Numbered from the stretch's first letter, positions 41,394 through 51,775 are shown. The stretch: 64,000 nucleotides of DNA from Odontocerum albicorne (GCA_949825065.1 OX463859.1:10627606-10691605), one strand, 5' to 3'. Notes: a model not told the origin generated them from the letters alone. Translations and numbers: made by a program.

Positions 41394-42030
41394 AATCAAC
41401 AAATTACCATAAATTTTATAATATGTTTGATTCCTCTCTTACGGTCATTATAATCGCAATCATTCATATTTCTAACCTAAAACAATTGTGATGTCAAATC
41501 AACAAAATACCACGATTTCTTTTATAGTAAATTAGATTCCTCTCTAACGGTCATTATAATCGCAATCACTTATATTTCTACATATAAAACAACTATGATA
41601 TCGAATCAACAAATTACCATAAATTTTATAATAAGTTTGATGCCTCTAATTGCAGTCATTATAATCGCTAACGCTCATATTTCTATACATAAAACAACTG
41701 TGATATCTTATCAACAAATTACCATAAATTTTATAATAAGTTTGATTCCTCTAATTGCAGTCATTATAATCGCTAACGCTCATATTTCTATACATAAAAA
41801 AACTGTGATATCGAATCAACAAATTACCATAAATTTTATAATAAGTTTGATTCTTCTAATTGCAGTCATTATAATCGCTAACGCTCATATTTCTATACAT
41901 AAAACAACTGTGATATCGAATCAACAAATTACCATAAATTTTATAATAAGTTTGATTCCTCTAATTGCAGTCATTATAATCGCTAACGCTCATATTTCTA
42001 TACATAAAACAACTGTGATATCGAATCAAT
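41387..42030. repeat. 105-bp tandem array, six copies
   Basis: Units begin (gatatcgaatcaacaaatta) at 41387, 41490, 41597, 41702, 41807, 41912 and a partial one at 42017. The first two are 103 and 107 bp; the rest are 105. Because 105 is a multiple of three, a frame of 145 codons stays open on the plus strand (41595-42032) and repeats 'ISNQQITINFIISLIPLIAV'. I read the open frame as a by-product of unit length. Confidence 0.95.
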
Positions 42031-42339
42031 GATGATATTTTTATTAGAAGAGAGCAACAAGTTGTCCTCTTCTTTAAGGGTCATTAGGATCGTAATAATC
42101 ATGTTGTAGTTGGAGAAACATGCGCAGTCACTGGGCATTGATTAATAAATGACTAATCGTTATTGCTAATAAATCAATTGTAACTAATGAAATCTTCCAG
42201 AGAAACAGCGTCGTCACATTCTTTAGTGGCACATGACCGTGGCATTGTTAGATAACTTTCATTTCTTGATGGCAATATAATATTTTGTATTTCCTATTCA
42301 TAATCCCCTCACAAAATACATACACCCACTATTTATAGT

Positions 42340-42815
42340 ACCTAATAGAGTCGGCAGAACGTAAGACTTTCGTATCTCGATACAGTTTGACATTTTTCGC
42401 CTCTTTTATATACACCCATAAACTTTTTCATATAACTCCTACGATTTCTCTGACATTTCACGTTTCCTTCTTTCAAAGTATCATTCCCTTATTTCAATCA
42501 TATTTTACTTGAGCTTTCTCTACCATATATTTCATGCACATTTACACTATTATTTGTTTTCTTATTCTTTCTTCGTGCATTCGTTCTTCATGCCCAAATC
42601 ATCTCAAAGTGCTCATCGCTATCTTAATCAAAACATCAGCCTTAATTTCACATTCATCCCTAATCACTTTTTTGTATTCTATTATACATTGTCAACCCAT
42701 GTTTATATGTTAATCTCATTTCAGTAATTTATTCGGATCTTCTCAGTTTTTCCATACCCACGTTTCAATCCCATACATCAAAGTTGATCATCTTGGCAGA
42801 TTTTGATACTTCAAT
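42340..42815 (-). pseudogene. LINE-A remnant, long
   Basis: Reverse complement runs from the 'FGHVE' region (about 42600) to 'CRDTKVL' near 42380 and upstream to the segment at 42720-42815 shared with 29865-30010. No frame is intact. Confidence 0.75.
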
Positions 42816-42865
42816 ATAAATATATATTTTGATACTTCAATATAAATACGTGAATATATGATTTT

Positions 42866-42917
42866 ATTTCCTCCGATATGCCACCTACAAAGGTGTAGGT
42901 GGCATATCGGAGGAAAT
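42866..42917. repeat. perfect 24-bp hairpin
   Basis: Arms 42866-42889 and 42894-42917 (atttcctccgatatgccacc...) with a 4-base loop. It lies exactly between LINE-A and LINE-C fragments. Confidence 0.95.
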
Positions 42918-42944
42918 GATTATTTTATTTCACACTTTTATTGC

Positions 42945-43960
42945 AAAAACAATCTGGCGAGCTTATTGCCTAGCGGCAATCTCTTCCAATCAACTAGACA
43001 AAGTAAATGAAGCAAGTTACGTGGTCGCATAAATCATTCAAATGACTATCCATCCCCACGAAATCCATAAACATATACGTGAGCACATGCCCACGAACCC
43101 CACAAAGACGGACAATCACCCGAACATTATTTTTCATGTAAAGTGAGATATCATCAATCAAAAGGAAAGGAAGGTATGGTGGAGAGGAAAGGAAAATAAA
43201 AATCAGGAATGAAACACGTTATTTTACTGACTAAAAAACAGAAAGAGGTTTTTCAGTCACTTCTTAAAGCATGCCAAGGACGGAGCGAGTCTTATATTGG
43301 TTTGTAACTGATTCCAGAGTCTCACTGCATGGACAGTAAAGGACGACGTAAAGAAAGAGGAGCGGTGAACTGGAAAGGCCAATAAACAATCTCTGTTTGA
43401 GCGTAGTGCTAATCCATGATTGGAAATACGCAGAAAATTTTCGGCGAGATAAGAGGGGGCGGCGGGACAGTTAATGATATTATACAATAGACAGTATGTG
43501 AATTTGGCGTCTATTTCTAGCATTCCACCATTTCAATGCCTTCTGGTATGAAGTTATATGATCGTACTTACGTAGGATGAAAATGAATCTTAGGCAGACA
43601 TTTTGAAGACGCTGTAATTTGTCCAGCTGTTCCTCTGTAACATCCAAGTAACATACGCCCGCATAATCCAGAATCGGAAAGAGCAGAGATTGTACGAGTA
43701 AAACTTTGGTTTTAGTTGGAAGGAATCTTTGCAACACTTTAAGAAATGAAGGCTGAAGAAGATCCTTCGACTTATCTCATTTATTTGATCTCGCCATGAG
43801 AGAGTGTTATCTATTAGCACTCTTAGGTTTTTAACAGTTTTATGTAATGGTATGATAGAGCCATCAAGTAATATTGGAGGAAGTAAGCCAGTGTTGAATT
43901 TACCGAGAAGCTGAGGTCTGCCAATGAGGATCGCTTGAGACCTCTTAGGATTTATGAGTT
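42945..43960 (-). pseudogene. LINE-C, longest copy with 3' UTR
   Basis: Minus strand, N to C: 'RSQAILIGRPQLLGKFN' (about 43950), 'LPPILLDGSIIPLHKTVKNL', 'VLIDNTLSWRDQINEISRR', 'SLHFLKCCKDSFQLKPKF', 'TKVLLVQSLLFPILDYAG', 'CYLDVTEEQLDKLQRLQN', 'RNRRQIHILSIV', 'ISNHGLALRSNRDCLL', 'SFTVHAVRLWNQL'. These are the segments after the RT palm in Jockey-like LINEs. At least two frameshifts (near 43740 and 43590) separate the pieces. The 3' UTR (43250 down to about 42945) ends in the tail that SINE-1 shares, read on the minus strand 'gagattgccgctaggcaata', 'gccagattgtttttgcaata'. The plus-strand LINE-E copy begins within 35 bp of its 5' end. Confidence 0.85.
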
Positions 43961-43991
43961 AGCCATGCTCCCCAATCCACTCTGAAATACC

Positions 43992-44545
43992 ACGTAAGAC
44001 AAAACTAGCATGGAGCTCTTGAACGTTTGAACAACATCTTTAAAAGTAATCTCCCAATATCCTTGAAGCGACGGGTCTACAATCAATGTATTCTCCCAGT
44101 ACTTACGTGTGGCTGCGAGACATTGACGCTCACAGTAAAGAACACACAAAAGCTCCGGACCGCACAAAGGGGCATGAAGAGATGCATGTTGGGATATACT
44201 AAAAGAGACCGTAAACGAAACACCTGGATTCGCAATATAACAAAGGTAGAAGACGTTATAAAGGTGTGCAAAAGAATGAAGTTGCAATGGACAGGACACG
44301 TAGCCCGAATGCCAGACTCCCGATGGGCATTTGAAATAATCCAATGGTACCCAAGAGACATAAAGAGGCCTAGAAGAAGACCGAAAGTACGCTGGATAGA
44401 TGAAATCAGAAGTCATGGCAGCATCACATGGCGGCATCAACGAGCAAAAAACCGAACTATTTGGAGTCAACTTGGGGAGACCGTCATCCATTAGTGGATC
44501 GACCGTGGTTGACAATGATGATGATGATATCATTTTATATAGCAT
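43992..44545 (+). pseudogene. LINE-E C-terminal domain
   Basis: A frame of 155 codons (44027-44494) that ends at a natural stop. It reads 'LNNIFKSNLPISLKRRVYNQ', 'CGCETLTLTVKNTQKLRTAQ', 'RGMKRCMLGYTKRDRKR', 'WIRNITKVEDVIKVCKRMK', 'QWTGHVARMPDSRW', 'KRPRRRPKVRWIDEIR', 'WRHQRAKNRTIWSQLGE'. This is the C-terminal region of a LINE endonuclease/RT protein (RTE- or Jockey-like; I cannot decide). RT motifs are missing. The 3' end is a GAT/ATG-rich tail (44513-44530). A second copy of the same region at 48769-49290 on the minus strand lets the frame be checked: the two agree over almost the whole length. The stretch just upstream ('acaaaactagcatggagctc') corresponds to 'KLAWSSL'. Confidence 0.8.
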
Positions 44546-44642
44546 ATTTCAAAAGCCTGGAAGTAACTCAGATTGTCAGACTACACGTTTCTGACAGATA
44601 AAATCCTCACTAGATAAAATATTTTATAAGTAACGGCGATCC

Positions 44643-44730
44643 CTGTGACCAAGTCGGTAAGTTGCCCGGGGGCTGTGGGTTCGATTCTTGTTGGTGTCTA
44701 TTTTTTAAATAGCCTTACAATTTTCGTTTT
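44643..44730 (+). mobile_element. SINE-1, head fragment
   Basis: Head 'atccctgtgaccaagtcggt', B box 'gtgggttcgattcttgttgg', then the T-rich linker. The rest is missing. Confidence 0.75.
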
Positions 44731-44774
44731 AGGTATCGCCATAAACTTTATTTTCAATTTGAAGATATCGTAAT

Positions 44775-44830
44775 ACAATACAATACGTTATTATTTATAT
44801 AACGCCTGTTGAACAAGGTAACGCGAATTG
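44775..44830 (+). repeat. F2 fragment
   Basis: 'atacgttattatttatataa', then 'cgcctgttgaacaaggtaac': the first part of F2 only. Confidence 0.45.
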
Positions 44831-44863
44831 GGCAGTCAGTATGGGAATGGTATGGATTTCCTT

Positions 44864-45058
44864 TGTTATGTATTACACTTTCGTTGTACTCAACCCGACT
44901 TTGTGGCAATCTGTTTCAATCAAACAAAGAAAGTTACAAAGGCTTTAAGTAAAAACCAAACTGGAATCATGTTAAAAATCTGTGTTTCAACGGGAATCGA
45001 ACCCGCAACCTCCGCGTTGGAAGACAGGCGACTTACCAAATAGATCACGAAGATCGTC
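44864..45058 (-). mobile_element. SINE-1, full length
   Basis: Reverse strand: tail 'gtattacactttcgttgta', body, B box complement 'cgggaatcgaacccgcaacc', head complement 'ttaccaaatagatcacgaag'. The B box is a perfect match to the tRNA consensus. Confidence 0.9.
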
Positions 45059-45059
45059 T

Positions 45060-45355
45060 TATTTAAGAGAAAATGATTAAATTGCTCTTTCAAGGATGAA
45101 TTGAAATAATCGGTTTGCTATTTTATAGTAATGTGTTCGCCTTCTATTGGATTAACATTTCGATGTTGATTTGTTTTTGAATTTTTGTTTTTTTCTGTCT
45201 GTTTTAATAAGCAGATAAATAATATGTTTGTATGCGTTCCAGAGTTACACAATTACAATTATTTGCATATAAACATAAGGACTGCATCTTCTTTTAATCC
45301 GTTTTATTTTAATTTCTTCCCTCTTTCAGAATTTGATTCATCATACATTTAAATA
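45060..45355. other. unassigned tract
   Basis: Nothing recognised. Confidence 0.4.
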
Positions 45356-45359
45356 ATTA

Positions 45360-46085
45360 TCGTCGTTGCAGGGTCTCGAAGTCGAGGATCCCCTTGAACG
45401 TCAATTTTGAGCTGCTTCTCCACGTCAATCCTGTTATCTTCTTTAAGAAAACAGCCTGATCATATATGCGCACTTCTTCCCGCAGATGTCATAGATATAT
45501 TTATCATGCTGCGTCGTCGGATAATGCTGACGCGTGTTCGCAGCACGCTGACTGTTTCTCAAGCGTCTAACTGTTGAGACGCTATCAGTCTGAAAACAAA
45601 TAACTCTCCATTCCCCACGATCCTGAACCACCTGCTCCCAATTTTCAGGCGCCTCGCACAAAGCCAGCGACTCTCGCAGACTGTCCTTATAGCGTTTCTC
45701 TGCCCACCAACATTTCGCTTGTCCATTATTTTCCCGTATAAAACGCGTTTTGGGGGCCTATAATCACCCATGCGTAGTATCACATGTCTGATCCACCTCA
45801 TTTTCGCCTTAACAACCATATCCTCGACAGGTTTACAGTTGGAGCGTTGCAGGACGGAAACATCTGTGACATGATCATTCCGATTGATCAAAAGGACGCG
45901 ATGAAGGAAACGTTGGTAAACTTTTAAAGATTCAAATTCTCCTTATTTATGAATTCCAAGTCTCAGACTTACAGAGAAGTGTGATTAAGACATTATCCTT
46001 GTAGACAGATATCTGAGTAGATTAGGGAATATCTCTATTGTACAGTAACAGCTGCTGATGCGCTCCAGAGGCGACTCTTCAATTC
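45360..46085 (-). pseudogene. LINE-F C-terminal region with zinc finger
   Basis: Minus strand, N to C: a decayed segment (46085-45900), then 'INRNDHVTDVSVLQRSNCK', 'PVEDMVVKAKMRWIRHVI', 'RMGDYRPPKRVLYGKIMDKR', then in another frame 'CEAPENWEQVVQDRGEWRVI', 'SQRAANTRQHY' and finally 'YDICGKKCAYMIRLFS' (45490-45443), a decayed CxxC zinc finger. The order 'K..MRWIGHV.RM.DYR.PK..LYG' followed by 'W...A.DR..WR' and a terminal C2H2 finger is found in a group of LINE proteins. Several shifts. The better preserved finger is at 38395-38611. Confidence 0.8.
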
Positions 46086-46089
46086 ATTA

Positions 46090-46720
46090 TCAAGAGAGAA
46101 TAGTGCAAATTCACTTTTAGTAATTAATTACTGATTTACTATAACAAATCATAAATTAAAATTGACCAATTGAAAACTTACACAAGACATAGAAGGTCAT
46201 GGTTTTACTTGTTTTGTAAAACTTAAATGTCAAATTTATTATAAATGCTCTTAAGGACACATATAAAAACTTCTCGTTCTCCCTCTGTAAAAGAGGGACC
46301 TTGTCACAAATGATTTTTTATTTGATGTGTGATAAATGGAAGTATTGTATTTCTATGGTAAACGAAGATTATACATGTCAAAATGGTATGCCCATTGCTC
46401 TATTAATATGCATCATAGTTACATACCACCATACCACGGAATGTCGCCATCAAGTTCCCTCCTCATCGAATGTCTCTGTTCTATTACCAACGGCAAAGCG
46501 AAGAGGCAGGTGCGTGGCCAGCATAACTCATTGGACTGATTGCCCACGCTTGTGGGTTCTTTCACCACTGGATTCCTTGGTGACCACCTTCGAGATTGGA
46601 CAGGTGGTCGAGTTTGAATGATTTCTAAGGAAATTCTATGATTGTTTTTATACTTTTAATAGAAATACGAATGATACATTTACTTCAGTTATATAAACAG
46701 TGTAATATTGGTATTGCATT
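46090..46720. other. unassigned; G+C-richer open frame
   Basis: 46301-46621 (plus, 106 codons) includes a G+C-rich, complex part ('HWTDCPRLWVLSPLDSLVTT', 46520-46610). Either strand might be decayed coding sequence; I recognise no family. Confidence 0.3.
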
Positions 46721-46723
46721 TCA

Positions 46724-46937
46724 TTATATAATACTTTCATTGTATACAGTACAGACTGACGGGCTTATTACGATATGGCAATCTCTTCCGATCGACCATA
46801 TAGATATTAAATATGCCATAAGAGAAAATCAGACTGGAATCCTTTTTAAAAGCTTCTGGGCTCTAGCCGTAATTAAATCTGGAACCATCGTCGTTCGTTG
46901 GAAGACCATCGTATTGCCAGCTAGCCCACGGAGTTCT
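46724..46937 (-). mobile_element. SINE-1, full length but diverged
   Basis: Reverse strand: 'ataatactttcattgtatac', 'gggcttattacgatatggca', linker, decayed B box, 'ccagctagcccacggagtt'. Confidence 0.85.
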
Positions 46938-47019
46938 TAATATTGGCGCATATATTATATAAGATGGAGGTAAAATAACGTAAAATAATGAGAAGCCGTT
47001 GAACATTTTATTGTTTTAC

Positions 47020-47280
47020 ACTTCAGTTGTACACAGTACAACCTGGTGGAGTTGAAGATAAGGTACTGTACTGTACTATATTGCACTTAAGTTGTATATA
47101 GTACTACCTTATTGCCATGTGGTAATCTCTTCTAGCAAACAAGAAATATGTTAAAGAGGCCTTTAGTGAAAACCTGACTGCGATCCTTTTTTAATAAAAT
47201 CTAAGTTCCAACGGGATTTGGACACGCAACCTTCAGATTGGGAGACAGGCATCTTACCAACTAGGCAAAGGATGTCGTCA
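47020..47280 (-). mobile_element. SINE-1 with repeated tail
   Basis: The body and head (47130-47280: 'gaggcctttagtgaaaacct', 'ttaccaactaggcaaagga') are normal. The tail occurs twice (47030-47060 and 47085-47130), so another SINE tail or a slipped copy lies at the 3' end. Confidence 0.8.
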
Positions 47281-47710
47281 GAATGTATAATAATAATAAT
47301 AACAATAAGGTCGTGTAGTAATAATAAAAGTTGATCGTGTACGGGGCCGTCTAGAGAACAAACTCTCCTCTAGGGCGTTCTAAGTCGGGGTTCGAACCCA
47401 CTATCGTTAACAGATTAAAAATATTGCTAAAACAAAATAAGTTGGTCGAAAATATAGGAAGGGTGTGACTGCGACCGTCAGAATTAACATATTTTGCATA
47501 TCTATGTTTTAAAAAAACACATTTGATAAGAAAACCGCTGAAAATTTACCACAGGAAGACGCACTACGTAGAAGCTTTTGTAGATCTTCCGATGAGTGAT
47601 AAACATTCTGCTATAGGTGGAGTGTTCATATATGGTATATACGAGTATTTATCGATTTCGATAGAACCTCCCTAAACGGGATATTTTCTAATAATGTCAA
47701 ATGCTGCACT
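47281..47710 (+). repeat. F2 repeat, longest copy
   Basis: (ATA)n start, 'gagaacaaactctcctctag', B box 'cggggttcgaacccactatc' (consensus GGTTCGAACCC intact), 'aaaaccgctgaaaatttacc', 'gatcttccgatgagtgata' and 'cctccctaaacgggatattt'. Gives the family's length, at least 400 bp. Confidence 0.85.
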
Positions 47711-48768
47711 TGCCATCCAATATAGAACACTTAGAAGTAGGCTATTTAATACAAAGGGACCAGCAATGCTGGACACAAAGGGTCCAGCAAAGGGACCAGC
47801 TGTATCATTATTTCTCCTCTATTTGATGGATTCGGAAAGATCAATTCATTGAATTGCGATGCTATCGATATCAAAGTTTTGCTCATCATCGAAACAATAC
47901 CTCTCAGGCGCAGATCGAATACAACAGTGACATCATATTAAAGGGCTTTAATAAAAAGATACTAAGATTACGATACTTCAGCCAATGTAGACTTTTTAAA
48001 AGCAGTTATACGTAAAATATTTATTTATGACTACCGTTCGAAACACTTAATCCAAGTGTAGACTTTTTAGAAGCAGATCAATATGACAATATTTATGACT
48101 ACCATATATCAGCCTTGCAGTTACATTGAAAACAGACTAGTGTCTAGAAATTTATGAATCCGGCAGACAAGAATAAATAGAATTACAATCATTCATCCGC
48201 AATACAAATTAATTAATTAATATTTCATTGATTAATAAGGTTTAAATCAAATTAATCAAAAAGGAATGACAAATGTCTTCATACGGGGTTTATCTCTTAT
48301 GTTGAAAACTCTCAACATGCAGATTTTATTTCTCTAAGATTATAGAAACCCGACGTATTGTATTGGTGCCATTTAGTTTGTATGTTTGTATAAGCCTGTT
48401 ATTTTTGTAGCAATTGTTTTCTTTTATATAACATATGCGAGTATACTGTCCTTTTTATATAACATATGCGATTATACTGTCCTTTTTATATAATATATGC
48501 GAGTATACTGCCCTTTTTTATGTAACATATGCGAGTATACTGCCCTTTTTTCATTTATTGGGTACTTTCCACTGTTTTTTTAATTCTTTTTATTATTATC
48601 GTTATTATGAGCATTGTACTGTTTAAAAATAAATAAAAAAACGTATCAAGAAATTGTTCCTATCTTTTTTAAACGTAATGCATATTTTTTTTACTTAATC
48701 AAGTAATATGTAGTACAAACATTGGCCAAATGCTATAGGTATAGGTACACAAATTTATATCTTAAAAA
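47711..48768. other. unassigned tract with local duplications
   Basis: 'tgtagactttttaraagcag' and 'tatttatgactacc' occur twice (47985-48110). 'ccagcaaagggaccagc' and variants repeat at 47757-47800. No coding sequence seen. Confidence 0.45.
48421..48546. repeat. 30-32-bp minisatellite, four copies
   Basis: Units 'cttttatataacatatgcga', 'gtatactgtc'. T-run length varies between units. Confidence 0.9.
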
Positions 48769-49385
48769 TTAATCTAATTTATTGAAGGTCTCCCCTAGTT
48801 GAATCCAAATAGTTCGGGTTTTTGCTCGTTGATGCCGCCATGTGATGCTGTCATGCTTCCTGATTTCGTCCATCCAGCGTACCTTCGATCTTTTTCTGGG
48901 CCTCTTTATGCCTCTTGGGTACCATTGGACTATTTCGGATGTCCATCGGAAGTCTGACATTCTCGCTACGTGTCCTGCCCATTGCCACTTCATTTTCTTG
49001 TACACCTTTATAACGTCTTCTACCTTTGTTATATTGCGAATCCAGGTTTTTCGTTTACGGTCACTTTTATTATATCCCAACATGCATCTCTCCATGCCCC
49101 TTTGTGCGGTCTGGATTTTTTGTGTATTTTTTACTGTGAGCGTCCATGTCTCGCAGTCATGCGTAATACACTGGTAGTACACCTTTCGCTTCAAATATAT
49201 TGGGAGATTACTTTTGAAGATGTTGTTCAAACGTCCAATGAGCTCCATGCTAGTTTTGTCCTTCGTGCTATTTCCCATTCAAGTTCTGCGGGAAATAATA
49301 GAACTATGTGAGGAATACGAACTTCCTATACCTAGACTTTGTGGACTACGAAAAGGCATTTGACTCAGTCAAGAAAGTTGCCATA
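48769..49385 (-). pseudogene. LINE-E with inverted 5' segment
   Basis: Minus strand, 49290 down to 48769: 'ELEWEIARRTKLAWSSL' (one shift), 'LNNIFKSNLPIYLKRKVYYQ', 'DCETWTLTVKNTQKIQTAQR', 'DVIKVYKKMKWQWAGHVARM', 'KRPRKRSKVRWMDEIRKHD', 'TRTIWIQLGETFNKLD' and stop. From 49291 to about 49385 the strand changes: the plus strand reads 'REIIELCEEYELP' and, one base out of frame, 'YLDFVDYEKAFDSVKK'. This is RT motif A with its catalytic aspartate, normally several hundred codons upstream. So the 5' part of the same kind of element is joined in the opposite direction, the pattern left by twin priming. The missing section between is deleted. Confidence 0.8.
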
Positions 49386-49589
49386 TATCATACCTAACAT
49401 ATGAACTAACTTAATTTTTATTTTCTGTATGTCATTTTATTTTTTAATAATCCCAATTTATAATATAATTTCTTAGAAATAGTTAAACCCGTCATACTAC
49501 TTATAACTAGATAACAATTCTCACAACCAATGATTTATCAAGGACATGGGAAACAAAACATTATAAATTATCAGGCATTCAGCGCACAT

Positions 49590-49890
49590 ACTGGATTAAA
49601 GTATGCGGTACATTTACGATAAAGGATCAGGAAAGAAAGGTTTATTGAGATGTTTTCGCCACTTAGAAATAATAAATTATGAAATACTTATAGTATAGAA
49701 GATACAAGAAGTTTGGGTAGATCCATAAAAACGTGGTACAATCAAATTAATCAAATTCTGAAAAAAATAGGTGTATGATCATGTCACAAGCGAAAGGTTT
49801 ACGCCAGTATATAATTAAATGGAGATATATTTTGTCAGTGATTGTGACGATTATGATGATGGGGTTCGTGATGATGATGATCATTAACAA
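49590..49890 (+). pseudogene. LINE C-terminal remnant, degenerate
   Basis: Decayed 'GKKGLLRCFRHLE' (compare LRWFGHV), 'TRSLGRSIKTWYNQINQIL' (compare GRPRKTWY.QI) and a final 'SQAKGLRQYI' in different frames, then a GAT-rich tail (49848-49885). Related to LINE-A-like C-termini; family not determined. Confidence 0.6.
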
Positions 49891-49894
49891 AACC

Positions 49895-50590
49895 AAACAG
49901 ATCACTCGATAATTTAATTCTTACAAATGATTTCAAAATCAGAAATAGGAAACACGCATTTTAAAAACATAATTTAAAAATTATGCAATGACCATTATAT
50001 TTTAAGGTTCATTGATGCTCAGGTCACAAAAGAAGTATTGTCATGGACAACATTTAGGACGCCAAACGGCGATATTCTTCCGTATAAATTTTTCCGACTT
50101 ATTTATAAAACAATGATCGAATCACACATTCAGTATTTGTATATTCATTTTTAATGGGTAACGCATCTAAAGTGTATATTCATTTAATATGATTACAGAA
50201 AAAAAAACAACACATCTTAGAACAAAATGGCAATGATAACACAATAATTTCAAAACAAAAATGAAACTTCGGAATTTCTCAACAAAATTATAAAAAAAAA
50301 ACAAAATGACACAAGTACTTAAAAAAATATTTATGGTCACTATAAAGACTAGAATGAAAAGTTTTTTTAAACAATATACTCGTATAAATCAAATAAACAA
50401 GAATCAAATCAGCGCTCCTCTATGGGTCAGAGTGATTATATCGTAGCAACGATGGCAATCATTTTGAGCGGATATGTCAAAAATTAATTCAAAATATTGT
50501 AGCATCATGTCGCAGATCATACAATATATTTAATTTTAGTAATAAAAAATAAAAAAAAAATATTCTTAATTTTATTTTCTTCAATTGTTT
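49895..50590. other. unassigned AT-rich tract
   Basis: Nothing recognised. Confidence 0.4.
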
Positions 50591-50596
50591 AATCTA

Positions 50597-51120
50597 TTGG
50601 GTGTTAACATAAGTTGTGTCCGTTTTTTTCCAATTTAAAAATGAGCACCAAAAGTAAAACAAAATGGTAAAGGTTATACGTCATTCGAAAGAAAATTTTC
50701 TGCACTACAAGATATTGTATTTGCTTTTACGTTACATATATTATTTTATTTGATTACAAACCTTCAAAATGGAATGTCAAGTAGACGAAAGTGAGCATTT
50801 TCGACACCTCCTTCTGTTCGCGTTCAGTCGAGGGAATAAAGCTGCCAAAGCTGCTCGCGATATTTGCGAAGTGTACGGTGAAGTTGCTATGAATGAAAGG
50901 ACAGCTCGTTGATGGTTTTTGCGTTTCCAAGACGGTAATTTCGACCTGAAAGACATGGAGCGTTCCGGACGACCAGTGGACATCGATGAGAACCGCTCAA
51001 ACCATATTATTCATGAAGATCCCCTTCAAACCACCGTAAAATTGGCTGAGCAGATGAATTTTAGTCACATGACTGTATACCGCCATCTTAAATCATTGCT
51101 GTGTACATATTGTAATGAAA
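50597..51120 (+). pseudogene. mariner transposase, N-terminal half
   Basis: ATG at 50769, then 'ESEHFRHLLLFAFSRGNKAA' (residues about 7-26; first helix-turn-helix), 'AARDICEVYGEVAMNERTAR', an in-frame TGA at 50910-50912 where the family has a basic residue before W, 'WFLRFQDGNFDLKDMERSGR', 'LQTTVKLAEQMNFSHMTVYR' (second helix-turn-helix). This is the paired DNA-binding domain of mariner transposases. The frame collapses after 'RHLKSL' and the DD34D catalytic domain is missing, so it is dead. A possible 5' end (TA, then ttgggtgttaacataagttg) lies at 50597. No 3' terminal repeat found. The TGA could be a CGA to TGA transition. Confidence 0.85.
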
Positions 51121-51489
51121 TGTTCCTTATGCGTGGCCTTCGAAAAAAAAAATCGAAAGGCCCATGCTGTCGAGGAGCGCTCGGTATACAAAGTATCTAG
51201 TAAGCCATGACGGCATTCACGGGCGAATAAAGAGGCTTACGATGAGCGATGGGCTGCACATAATGAACGAAAAATGTAAAAAATACATTCTCAGTTTCTG
51301 GAACGTCTACTGTGTTTTTATTTACGACCAACTTCTACCTGCTAAAGAGAAATCTCTTCACCCTGCTACTTTTCAACGGAAAAGCAAGAAGTAAACCGAA
51401 ATCTCCGAGTATTGAGCGGAAGCCATCCCCCTATTTTTGGATATGATACAGTCTTTGTACCGGTGCTGTACAGAAAGTATTTTTAGTTC
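51121..51489. other. unassigned sequence after mariner
   Basis: Not alignable to mariner by eye. Contains 'cgaaggcccatgctgtcga'-like complexity and a 76-codon frame (51164-51394) without known similarity. Confidence 0.3.
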
Positions 51490-51625
51490 AAATGAATTTT
51501 GAAAGATGGAAAAGTAGTTAAGCTGTATGATATGGTTTATGTATGTGGAAGAGGCGAAATATGAGTGTCGACATAGGAGAGTCTGGCGCACAGGGAAACG
51601 ACGTGATGGTGCACATGTATGTATG
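51490..51625 (+). pseudogene. LINE-A terminal fragment
   Basis: 'gtatgtggaagaggcgaaat', 'tgtcgacataggagagtct', 'gcgcacagggaaacgacgtg': the last part of LINE-A only. Confidence 0.55.
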
Positions 51626-51663
51626 AAAGTTTCCATGTGATGTACATATACGTACGCCATCGC

Positions 51664-51775
51664 TTATCTAGAGTGAAAATTAGTCTAGAATCCTTTTTTT
51701 TTAAATGGACACCTGTCAAAGGAGTCAAGACTGTCATCCAATGGCTGTAAGACACGCGGCTTACCAACAGCGCCT
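51664..51775 (-). mobile_element. SINE-1, degenerate
   Basis: Linker complement 'gtctagaatccttttttt', decayed B box, head complement 'ggcttaccaacagcgcctc'. Tail lost. Confidence 0.6.

Noticed and set aside
41595..42032. 145-codon membrane-protein-like gene
   Set aside because: A by-product of a 105-bp tandem repeat; no start context, no non-repeat part. Kept as a finding for testing only.
44083..44545. Large minus-strand frames opposite LINE-E (197 and 92 codons)
   Set aside because: Shadows of the plus-strand LINE-E frame, which matches a second copy at protein level.
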